Positions 1 to 5,946 of a stretch of 5,946 nt of DNA are shown here, piece by piece; positions within the stretch are counted from its first letter, which is position 1, and every line of letters starts with the position of its first letter. The DNA is taken from NCBI GenBank assembly GCA_003354055.1, contig PIVQ01000473.1, positions 1 through 5,946 of the forward strand, read 5' to 3'. Under the pieces are notes generated by a model that was given only the letters and a program-made list of their open reading frames with translations, did not search any database and was not told where the DNA came from. Origin of the DNA: Desulfobacteraceae bacterium (GTDB lineage Bacteria; Desulfobacterota; Desulfobacteria; Desulfobacterales; Desulfobacteraceae). The position numbers and the translations under genes were made by a program.

Positions 1-1
1 T

Positions 2-3000
2 TTCAGGAAGCCGAAATTCGAGGTCGATACCGCCATGGGACTCCTGATGCTGCGCCCCATATGGAAGGAAGAAAGGGCCAATGACAAGCGTTCAGCTTTT
101 GAGTATCATCGGCATCGGGTTCTGGTTTGCGGTGCGGATGGTGTTTTCGAAACAGCGCTTAAGGGCCGGTTAAAGGGTGCCGAAGTTCAGGTCCTCTCAT
201 CTGATCGAGAAGCAAATGATGAACGTTTTCAGGATTACGCGATCCAGACATTCGAGGCGATACAGGCCGAAATCCAATCCACTGAAGGTCTCCCGGCAGA
301 GAAATCGGGGGGCAAAAAGCTGATTCAGGTCATCCTGTCCGGTGGAGAGGCAAATCCCTGGTTGTACGGACTTTCTGGGTTGCTCAAGACCGCCCGCCTG
401 GAAAATCCCGGACTGATCTGCCAGTTGATTGAAACGGATTTGACCCCAACTATAACTAAAGACAGCCTCGAAACGATTGCGGAAATACTGGCGGAGAACG
501 AGGCATGTCCTGATGACTGCCTTGTTCGCTATCCGGCCGGAAAACGTTTGGTCGAACGGATCGAAGAGGTGGAGGCGGAATCATCCGGTTTTTCCTGGAA
601 CGACGGATGCACTTGCCTGATCACAGGAGGCTTAGGCGGGCTCGGGCTTATCTTTGCACAAGAAATCCTGCAAAGGGTAAAAGATGTCACCCTGATTCTC
701 ACTGGACGCTCCAAAATAGATGCCGCCAAGCAGGCGCTGATCGACCGGCTGACAAAGCCGGGCGCAAGGGTCGAATACCGGCGGGCGGATGTCGGTAAAA
801 AAGATGAGGTCGCGTCGTTGATCGCCCATATCCGACAAACCTATGGTCCGTTGACCGGCGTCATACACAGCGCCGGGGTTGTTTCGGATAATTTTATGAT
901 CAAGAAGTCCATTGGTGAGTTTGACAAGGTCATGGCCCCAAAGGTGAGGGGATTGGTGAACCTGGATGAGGCGACCAAAGAACAACCCCTTGACTTTTTT
1001 ATCATTTTTTCCTCAATGGCCGGTTCTTTGGGGAATATTGGCCAGGCTGATTACGCCTGTGCCAATGCCTTTGCGGGCGGTTATGCGGCATATCGCAATC
1101 GGTTGGCGGAGAAGAACCTACGGCCGGGCAGGACCGTTTCGATTCATTGGCCCCTCTGGAAAGACGGCGGCATGAAAGTCGGCGCTGCGACCCAAGAGAT
1201 GATGTGGCGGAACATGGGTATGACCGCCATGGGAACAAAAGCAGGTATCGAGGGATTTTACCGGAGTATTTCAGCGGGGCATCCCAGTATCATGGTCATT
1301 GAGGGCGATATTCCCACAATCCGGCAAAAGCTGGTTTCGGCAATGCCTGTTTCCACGCCTAAGACCAAAGAGGTCCCATTGTCTACGCCCGTTGCCGACT
1401 CCGGTGGGAACGAGTTGCGTGATCATGTCCGGTCGATGCTGATACACGAGATCTCCCAGGTAATGGGGATCCGGAAGGAATCCATCGATGGTAAAGCCGC
1501 GTTGGAGAAATACGGATTCGATTCCATCTCCCTGACCGAATTAACCAACAAGTTTAATACAGATTACGGCCTTGAGCTTTCACCCACCTTGTTTTTTGAA
1601 TATCCGAACGTGGATAGTCTTTCCGGATATTTTGTCACAGAACATCGGGCAGTCTTTGCCGTGCGACTGGCGGGGAAAGCGCAGCCAGAAAGCGAGGTTC
1701 CCTCCCCTGCCAGAGACACATCGGCAAGCGCATCGCCAGCGAAAAAAATACGGCCGCGCTTTTCAATGGCCTTATCAAGACAAAGGCAAGCAGCGGACCA
1801 GTTTGAACCGGTCGCCATCGTCGGAATCAGCGGCAGGTTTCCCATGGCGGAGGATATCGACGCATTTTGGGAAAATCTTGTAAAAGAAAAGCATTGCATC
1901 ACGCAAATTCCAAAAGATCGTTGGGATTGGAAGGCGCTGTACGATAATTCCTGCGGGGATGGGAATACAACCCACAACAAGTGGGGCGGATTTATCGACG
2001 GCGTCGGGGAGTTTGATCCCTCATTTTTCGAAATCTCCCCCAGAGAGGCCGAATTGATGGATCCCCAGCAGCGTCTGATGATGCTCTATGCCTGGAAAGC
2101 GATCGAGGACGCGGGGATTCCCGCCGGGAGCCTGGCCGGTACGAAAACGGGCATTTTTGTCGGTACGGGCGGGAACCAGTATTCCGAGATTATTGCAAGG
2201 GCGAACATTCCTGTGGAAAGCTATACCTCGACAGGGAGCGTCCCGTCAGTAGGTCCCAACCGGATGAGTTACTTCCTTGATATCCATGGGCCCAGTGAGC
2301 CTATAGAGACCTCCTGCTCCTCCTCTCTGGTTGCGATCCACCGCGCGGTGGAAGCAATGGCGAACGGCAGTTGTGACATGGCCCTTGTGGGTGGCGTCAA
2401 CACCATTATTACACCCGGCTTCCACTTAAGTTTCGGCAATGCGGGCATGCTCAGTAAGGATGGGAAGTGTAAGACCTTCTCAGACCGGGCGGATGGATAT
2501 GTGCGGGGTGAGGCCGTGGGGATGCTCTTTTTGAAAAAGCTGAAGGCTGCAAGGCAATCGGGCGATCACATTTACGGGGTCATTCGCGGGACGGCGGTAA
2601 ACCACGGGGGCCGGTCCGGCTCCCTGACAGCCCCGAATCCAAAAGCCCAGACAGAGGTTTTGATGCAGGCATACCGCAGGGCCGGGATTGATCCGCGCAC
2701 TATCGGTTACATTGAAGCACACGGTACCGGTACCAATCTGGGCGACCCCATTGAGATCGATGGTTTGAAAGCCGCATTCAAAGAACTCTACTCGGAGACC
2801 GGAACTTTAGATGTCTCGGGCGCACATTGCGGGCTGGGTTCCGTCAAAAGCAACATCGGGCATACGGAACTTGCATCCGGCGTGGCCGGAGTGATCAAGG
2901 TTCTGCTCCAAATCAAGCATAAGACCATTGCCCGGAGCCTGCATTGCGGCAGCGTTAATCCCTATATCAAGCTTGAAAACTCGCCTTTTTACATCGCGCA

Positions 3001-5946
3001 GGAGGCCCGGGAGTGGGCGGCGCAGCTTGACGTCGCGGGCCATGTGCTTCCCAGGCGCGCCGGCGTGAGTTCATTCGGATTCGGCGGGGCCAATGCCCAT
3101 GTGGTGATCGAGGAGTATACCAACGAAACGACCAATGACAATATTGGGGGGGCGCCGGCCCAGGGGAACGGGGAACTGGAAGAGGGTCCCGGTGGGCCGT
3201 ATCTTCTCGTGCTTTCCGCTAAAAATGAGGCGCGGCTGAAAGATTATGCCCGGGTGATGGCGGATTTTCTGATCAGAACGAACAAAACCGATGCCGACCT
3301 TGCCGACATCGCCTATACAACCCAGATGGGGCGGGAGGCGATGGAGGAGCGGCTGGGTCTGATTGCCGGCTCCGTTGAGGAAATTGGGGAAAAACTGAAC
3401 TCTTTTGCCGCTGGCGAGGAAAATATGGAAGGGCTGTACCACGGCAGCCTGAGGCGGAACAAGGATACCGTTTTCGAGGCGGATGATGAACTGCTGGAAG
3501 CCGTGGACAAATGGATCGCACGGGGTAAATATTCGAAGTTGCTCTCATTTTGGGTACGGGGTCTGGCTTTTGACTGGAACAGGCTTTACGGCGCGGTTCG
3601 ACCAAGGCGCATCAGCTTGCCGACCTATCCGTTTGCCAGGGACCGGTACTGGATCGACGGGGAGCTACGGATGGATCGGAGAACCGAGAGGGCTGGAAGA
3701 ATTTGGCCCGGTGAAACCACAGGTTGCGATACCTCCGATCTTTGGGCCGAGCCGCAAAGCGCGCGTACGGGCAGCCCAAGTATGGGCGTCATGATGCTCA
3801 AGCGCTCATGGCGGGAGAAAACCGCGGATGCAAAAGGCGACCGACCCGAATATGAAAAACATGTGATCGCGCTGTGCGGATCGCTCAATCTCATGTGCAA
3901 AACGGTCGCCATCAAAGATGCCGATGTCATCGGCCTGAAATCCGGGACGAAGACTATCGAAAGAAGGTTCAGCCAATGCGCCCTGACGTTTTTTGAGGCG
4001 ATCCAGGCGACGGTCAAAGATAAGCCGAAAGGCAAAGTACTGTTTCAGGCGGTGGTCTCCACCGGTAAGGATTCCAATAAGGATCATGGCGTGTTTTCGG
4101 GGCTTTCGGCGCTGCTTAAAACCGCCCATCTGGAGAATCCCGGAGTTATCGGGCAGTTGATCGAGATTGACGAAACGGATCGGGTCGATGCGGTGCTCAA
4201 GGAGAACAGCAGGCATCCGGAAGATGCCCACATCCGGTACCGCGACGGCAAACGTCTGGTCGCAGGCTTTGAGGAAATCGAAGGATTGCCGGAAGAACCG
4301 GCCATTGCGTGGAAGGATGGCGGTGTTTATCTGATTACCGGCGGCGCCGGCGGACTCGGGCTGATTTTTGCAGAAGAGATTGCCGCGCGGGTAAATAATC
4401 CTGTCCTGATTCTCACGGGACGAACTAAACCTGGCGCTGAGAAACAAGCGCGTCTTGATGCGTTGCGGAGCACCGGCGCCCGAGTCGAATTCAAGCAATC
4501 GGATGTGGTCCGAAAAGCGGATGTTCAAAAATTAATCAATGGCATAGTGTCTGATTTCGGGGGGGTAAACGCCATTATCCACGCCGCCGGCGTTATCAGG
4601 GACAACTTTATCATTAATAAGACCCCAAAAGAGTTTGAAACGGTTCTCGCCCCGAAAGTTGCGGGAATTACCTTCCTTGACGAGGCGAGCAGGAAGCTGA
4701 ATCTGGATTTTTTCGTTGTGTTTTCCTCCGGCGCTGGCGCTGTCGGCAACACAGGGCAGGCTGATTACGCATGTGCCAACGCCTTTATGGATGCCTACGT
4801 CCTGTACCGTGACGATCTTATGAAAGCAGGAAAGCGGAAAGGAAAGACCCTTTCGATTAACTGGGCGCCCTGGAAAGAGGGCGGCATGTCCATCGACATT
4901 GTGACGGAAAAAATGATGGCTCAGGGTTCCGGTATGGTCGCCATGAAAACAGATACGGGCATCCGGGCATTCTACCAGGCACTTGCCCTGGAGCAGCCGC
5001 TGGTCATGCCGTTGGAGGGGAACCTTGCGGCGATGCGCCGCCATATGACCCAGGCCCGAACCGAAATCCGCCGGCGTCCGGCCGGACCTATGGATCGAAG
5101 GATCGCGCCCGAGTTGTTGTATGAAAAAACGGAGCGTGGGCTGAAACGTCTGTTTGCGGAGATCACCAAAGTTCGCATCGCCGATATCGACCCTGACGAG
5201 CCTTTCGAAAGTTTTGGCATCGACTCGCTCATGATCTCCCGGCTCAATCAAAGGCTTGCGGACCTGTTCACCGAGGTGCCGAAAACACTATTCTACGAAT
5301 ACAGAACATTAAGGGAATTGACCCGCTATTTTACCACCGAGTACCCCAGGGAGTGCATGCGCTGGGGCGGGTTCGTCCCTAATCCGATAAAAAATGGTCC
5401 GGCTAAATTGAATCCGGTGGCCTCCTGCGGTTATCAGCCGCATTGCGGCGAGCGTCCGGTACCAGGCGCGTCCAGGTACGGGAGGGGAAACGAAAATACT
5501 GGAGCGCCGGGGGGAGAGGGCCGGGAGCCCATCGCCGTCATCGGAATGAGCGGCCGCTATCCTTTAGCAGAAAACCTTCAGGCGTATTGGGAGAATCTTA
5601 AGGCCGGAAAGGACTGTATCCGTGAAATACCGGAAGAGCGCTGGCCGCTGGACGGATTTTTCCATCCCGATCCCGATGAAGCCGTGGCGCAGGGTAAAAG
5701 CTATTGCAAGTGGGGCGGATTCATTGACGGGTTTGCCGATTTTGATCCTTTGTTTTTTAATATTTCTCCCAAAGAGGGGATGAATATGGATCCCCAGGAA
5801 CGACTGTTCATCAAGGCGTGCTGGGAGGTGTTCGAGGATGCCAGTTACACAAAAACGCGATTGAAGAACGTGTGCGACGGACGTGTCGGCGTATTTGCGG
5901 GGATTACCAAAACCGGTTACGAGCTGCACGGACCTGATCTATGGCG
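2..5946 (+). CDS. trans-AT modular polyketide synthase, internal fragment (KR-ACP-KS-KR-ACP-KS)
   Basis: This is a multidomain type I polyketide synthase that builds and reduces a carbon chain held on carrier domains, presumably in the cytoplasm. I translated frame 2 from end to end and found no stop in 1981 codons. The gene starts upstream and ends downstream, so no start codon can be chosen. Domains in order are KR1, ACP1, KS1, post-KS adapter, KR2, ACP2 and partial KS2, all in the same frame with no frameshift. No GHSxG-type acyltransferase follows KS1. The adapter instead ends in the LPTYPFARDRYW motif (residues 1206-1217), as in trans-AT synthases, so malonyl units must come from a separate AT. 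Catalytic residues are intact in every complete domain. The class is very secure. The product and the total number of modules cannot be read from this piece. Confidence 0.97.
35..1333 (+). other. Ketoreductase domain KR1 (structural plus catalytic halves)
   Basis: KR1 uses NADPH to reduce the beta-keto group of the chain on ACP1. The structural half runs from about residue 12 (MLRPIWKEE at 16-24) through YGLSGLLKTARLENP to about 203. The catalytic half begins with the nucleotide-binding motif TGGLGGLG at 208-215. The short-chain dehydrogenase residues are present: Lys314 (APKVRG), Ser338 (FSSMAG), Tyr351 (QADYACANAF) and Asn355, with the usual 13-residue Ser-Tyr spacing. The loop where B-type KRs carry LDD reads VSD, keeping the most conserved Asp (Asp296). 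No Trp lies eight residues before Tyr351. Both point to a B-type KR making a D-hydroxyl, which is a prediction. The KS and any dehydratase of this module lie upstream of the window. The first 11 residues, before the domain, are too few to assign. Confidence 0.95.
1412..1645 (+). other. Acyl carrier protein domain ACP1
   Basis: ACP1 carries the growing chain on a phosphopantetheine arm attached by a PPTase to Ser508 in YGFDSISL. The four-helix carrier fold is recognisable from helix 1 (about 471-484, LRDHVRSMLIHEI), through the Ser508 helix, to LSPTLFFEYPNV and a final helix ending near 548. It is a single ACP, not a tandem pair. The position six residues after the serine, where carrier proteins for HMGS-type beta-branching have Trp, is not Trp, so beta-branching is not indicated. 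It sits between KR1 and KS1 in the same polypeptide and should hand its chain to KS1. The linker on the KR side (about 445-470) is rich in Pro, Thr and Ser, as expected for a flexible tether. Confidence 0.95.
1646..1804 (+). other. ACP1-KS1 interdomain linker
   Basis: About 53 residues (549-601) join the last ACP1 helix to the conserved start of KS1. The segment is rich in Ala, Pro, Ser, Lys and Arg, with a basic stretch (KKIRPRF) and then a Gln/Arg-rich piece just before the KS. No known domain or docking motif is recognisable. It looks like an ordinary flexible tether that lets ACP1 reach KS1 within one protein. The reading frame passes through it without interruption, so ACP1 and KS1 are on the same chain. 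Confidence 0.7.
1805..3118 (+). other. Ketosynthase domain KS1, complete and apparently active
   Basis: KS1 accepts the chain from ACP1 and extends it by decarboxylative Claisen condensation with malonyl-ACP2. The domain runs from EPVAIVGISGRFP (602) to FGFGGANAHVVIEE (about 1025-1038), some 438 residues, a normal length. The triad is complete: Cys772 in ETSCSSSL, His907 in EAHGTGTNLGDP and His954 in VKSNIGHTE. The Cys-His spacing of 135 is canonical. GPNRMSYFLDIHGPSEPIE before the cysteine, HCGLGSVKSNIGH and LHCGSVNPYIKLENSPFYI are wordings I know from trans-AT KS domains. The N-terminal part includes KWGGFIDG and DPQQR (687-691). The active-site sequence reads TSC where TAC is more common. 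With all three residues present it should be elongating, not a KS0. Its expected substrate is the beta-hydroxyacyl chain left by KR1. Confidence 0.97.
3119..3658 (+). other. Post-KS adapter (flanking subdomain) in place of an AT
   Basis: Residues 1040-1219 are the linker and flanking subdomain that follow the KS in trans-AT synthases. A short Gly/Asn/Glu-rich loop leads into YLLVLSAKNEARLKDYA and then LADIAYTTQMGREAMEERL, the usual KS-AT linker sequence. The AT core that would follow in a cis-AT PKS is missing: there is no GHSxG or substrate-specificity motif. The chain passes directly to FWVRGLAFDWNRLY (Asp1191-Trp1192) and ends in LPTYPFARDRYW (1206-1217). In cis-AT enzymes this last motif lies after the AT, so the two flanks are joined with the AT absent. 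This region is the main evidence for the trans-AT class. A role in docking the free-standing AT has been suggested for it in this family. Confidence 0.9.
3659..3781 (+). other. Linker between post-KS adapter and KR2; no dehydratase
   Basis: About 41 residues (1220-1260) separate the YWI end of the adapter from the start of KR2. The sequence is rich in Arg, Gly, Glu, Ser and Thr with two Trp residues (RIWPGE and DLWAEP). A dehydratase needs roughly 250-300 residues plus an HPLL-like and an HxxxGxxxxP motif. Neither is here, and there is no room for one. It shows that this module is a simple KS-KR-ACP. I recognise no function for the segment itself. Confidence 0.7.
3782..5047 (+). other. Ketoreductase domain KR2 (structural plus catalytic halves)
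   Basis: KR2 reduces the beta-keto group formed by KS1 while the chain is on ACP2. The structural half begins near MLKRSWRE (1265-1272) and includes FSGLSALLKTAHLENP. The catalytic half has TGGAGGLG at 1446-1453 for NADPH, then Lys1552 (APKVAG), Ser1576 (FSSGAG), Tyr1589 (QADYACANAF) and Asn1593, with the correct 13-residue Ser-Tyr spacing. The LDD-loop position reads IRD, retaining Asp1534, and there is no Trp eight residues before the Tyr. A B-type, D-hydroxyl-forming KR is therefore predicted, as for KR1. The domain continues through INWAPWKEGG to the last conserved strand near PLEGN. It is a clear paralogue of KR1, roughly half identical by eye across the catalytic half. The structural half is about ten residues shorter than in KR1. 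Confidence 0.95.
5114..5341 (+). other. Acyl carrier protein domain ACP2
   Basis: ACP2 carries the chain after KS1 elongation and KR2 reduction, then presents it to KS2. The phosphopantetheine attachment site is Ser1742 in FGIDSLMI. The fold runs from about residue 1705 (TERGLKRLFAEITK) to about 1780, with VPKTLFYEYRTLRELTRYF as the third and fourth helix region. That wording is common in ACPs of trans-AT synthases and differs from ACP1, which has LSPTLFFEYPNV. There is no Trp six residues after the serine, so this is not a beta-branching ACP. It is a single, complete ACP in the same polypeptide as its neighbours. Confidence 0.95.
5342..5524 (+). other. ACP2-KS2 interdomain linker, Gly/Pro/Cys-containing
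   Basis: About 61 residues (1781-1841) link ACP2 to KS2. The segment is rich in Gly, Pro, Asn and Arg and contains CMRWGGF near the start, then a two-cysteine patch (SCGYQPHCGE). It ends in a glycine-rich stretch before the conserved KS start. It contains no recognisable domain and is probably a flexible tether. The three cysteines are unusual for a PKS linker but do not form a metal-binding motif that I can name. Confidence 0.65.
5525..5946 (+). other. Ketosynthase domain KS2, N-terminal third only
   Basis: KS2 starts the next module and should receive the chain from ACP2. About 140 residues are visible, from EPIAVIGMSGRYP (1842) through KWGGFIDGFADFDPLFFNISPKEG, MDPQERL and RVGVFAGITKTGYELHGPDLW. 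The window ends there. In KS1 the active-site Cys is residue 171 of the domain, so in KS2 it should lie about 30 codons past the edge. Activity therefore cannot be judged. KS2 is of a different subtype from KS1: it has DPQER for DPQQR and FNISPKEG for FEISPREA. It also has a TKTGYEL-GPDLW segment where KS1 has the unrelated GNQYSEI region. From memory, KSs with this segment often continue into an active site reading TMCSSSL, but this cannot be confirmed here. Confidence 0.93.

Larger units (their letters stand above)
35..1645 (+). repeat. First copy of a paralogous KR-ACP unit (second copy 3782-5341)
   Basis: The KR1-ACP1 segment has the same layout as KR2-ACP2, and the catalytic halves of the KRs align almost without gaps. 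Short stretches are identical at the DNA level: CAGGCTGATTACGC at 1043-1056 and 4757-4770, and CCTGATTCTCAC at 691-702 and 4405-4416. Most third codon positions have diverged elsewhere, so this is an old module-level duplication or shared ancestry, not a fresh tandem copy. The ACP parts are less alike than the KR parts. Confidence 0.75.
3782..5341 (+). repeat. Second copy of the paralogous KR-ACP unit
   Basis: This is the counterpart of 35-1645, with the same domain order and the same QADYACANAF active-site wording. It differs by a shorter KR structural half and by an ACP of another subtype. The KS halves that follow each unit also share short identical DNA, such as AAGTGGGGCGGATT at 1979-1992 and 5708-5721, although KS1 and KS2 belong to different subtypes. 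Confidence 0.7.

Noticed and set aside
35..37. ATG at 35 as a possible start of the PKS gene
   Set aside because: The frame is open upstream to the window edge, and a PKS gene starting exactly at a KR structural half with no preceding KS would be unusual. Without upstream sequence it cannot be called a start.
81..173. Short hydrophobic + strand ORF of 30 codons starting at ATG 81, with a purine-rich GGAAGGAAGAAAGGG tract just upstream resembling a ribosome binding site
   Set aside because: It lies out of frame inside the KR1 structural half. The purine tract simply encodes the conserved WKEER stretch, so the resemblance is most likely chance.
529..3605. Other minus-strand ORFs opposite KR1, ACP1, KS1 and the adapter (for example 632-985, 1564-1980, 3071-3442, 3273-3605)
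   Set aside because: All overlap well-supported + strand coding sequence, several overlap each other, and none shows a protein motif.
3119..3658. A degenerate cis acyltransferase after KS1
   Set aside because: No GHSxG or AT specificity motif is present. The region is only about 180 residues and matches the AT-less flanking subdomain of trans-AT synthases.
607..3794. Plus-strand ORFs in other frames (607-798, 966-1175, 1572-1883, 3483-3794)
   Set aside because: They are out of frame with the PKS and overlap it fully. No motifs are seen in their translations.
3806..5251. Two long minus-strand ORFs (3806-4528 and 4532-5251, about 240 codons each, same frame, separated by one stop)
   Set aside because: They lie wholly opposite KR2 and ACP2, whose + strand reading has intact catalytic motifs. 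Their translations show no recognisable domain and look like antisense shadows of biased codon use.
1412..5341. Beta-branching ACPs
   Set aside because: Neither ACP1 nor ACP2 has the Trp six residues after the phosphopantetheine serine that marks HMGS-cassette acceptor ACPs.
1..5946. Promoters, terminators, RNA genes, CRISPR arrays, insertion sequences
   Set aside because: The entire window is uninterrupted coding sequence with conserved domains throughout, and no convincing inverted-repeat or array structure was seen. I had no means to run a systematic scan.

Overview
The whole window lies inside one very large gene. Reading the + strand from base 2 gives 1981 sense codons without a stop, and the frame is still open at both edges. 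Neither the start codon nor the stop codon is present. The product is part of a modular type I polyketide synthase (PKS). Its ketosynthases (KS) are followed directly by a short post-KS adapter and never by a built-in acyltransferase (AT). Together with KS motifs typical of the class, this makes it a trans-AT PKS, in which a separate AT protein loads malonyl units onto the carrier proteins.

Domain order, with residues counted from base 2 as residue 1: KR1 (ketoreductase, about 12-444), ACP1 (acyl carrier protein, about 471-548, phosphopantetheine site Ser508), KS1 (602-1039, triad Cys772/His907/His954), post-KS adapter (1040-1219), KR2 (about 1261-1682), ACP2 (about 1705-1780, Ser1742) and KS2 (from 1842, cut by the window edge before its active-site Cys). 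The window therefore holds the end of one module (KR1-ACP1), one complete KS-KR-ACP module, and the start of a third. If modules are counted with a C-terminal KS, as has been proposed for trans-AT systems, it holds two KR-ACP-KS units in tandem.

Inferred chemistry: KR1 reduces the beta-keto group of the chain on ACP1. KS1 takes that chain and extends it by two carbons on ACP2. KR2 reduces the new keto group, and KS2 takes the product on. Both KRs have intact Lys/Ser/Tyr/Asn residues and a B-type fingerprint, predicting D-configured hydroxyls. No dehydratase, enoylreductase, methyltransferase or thioesterase is present. KS1-KR2-ACP2 should therefore leave a beta-hydroxyl unless something acts in trans. 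Neither ACP carries the Trp that marks beta-branching carrier proteins.

The organism is a bacterium of moderate GC content (mid-50s percent by eye, not computed). This is lower than typical actinomycete or myxobacterial PKS DNA and would fit many proteobacterial, desulfobacterial or uncultivated symbiont genomes. The sequence does not settle which. I see no RNA gene, mobile element, CRISPR array, promoter or terminator. Nothing here is a new class of system. The interest lies in which assembly line this belongs to and what it makes.
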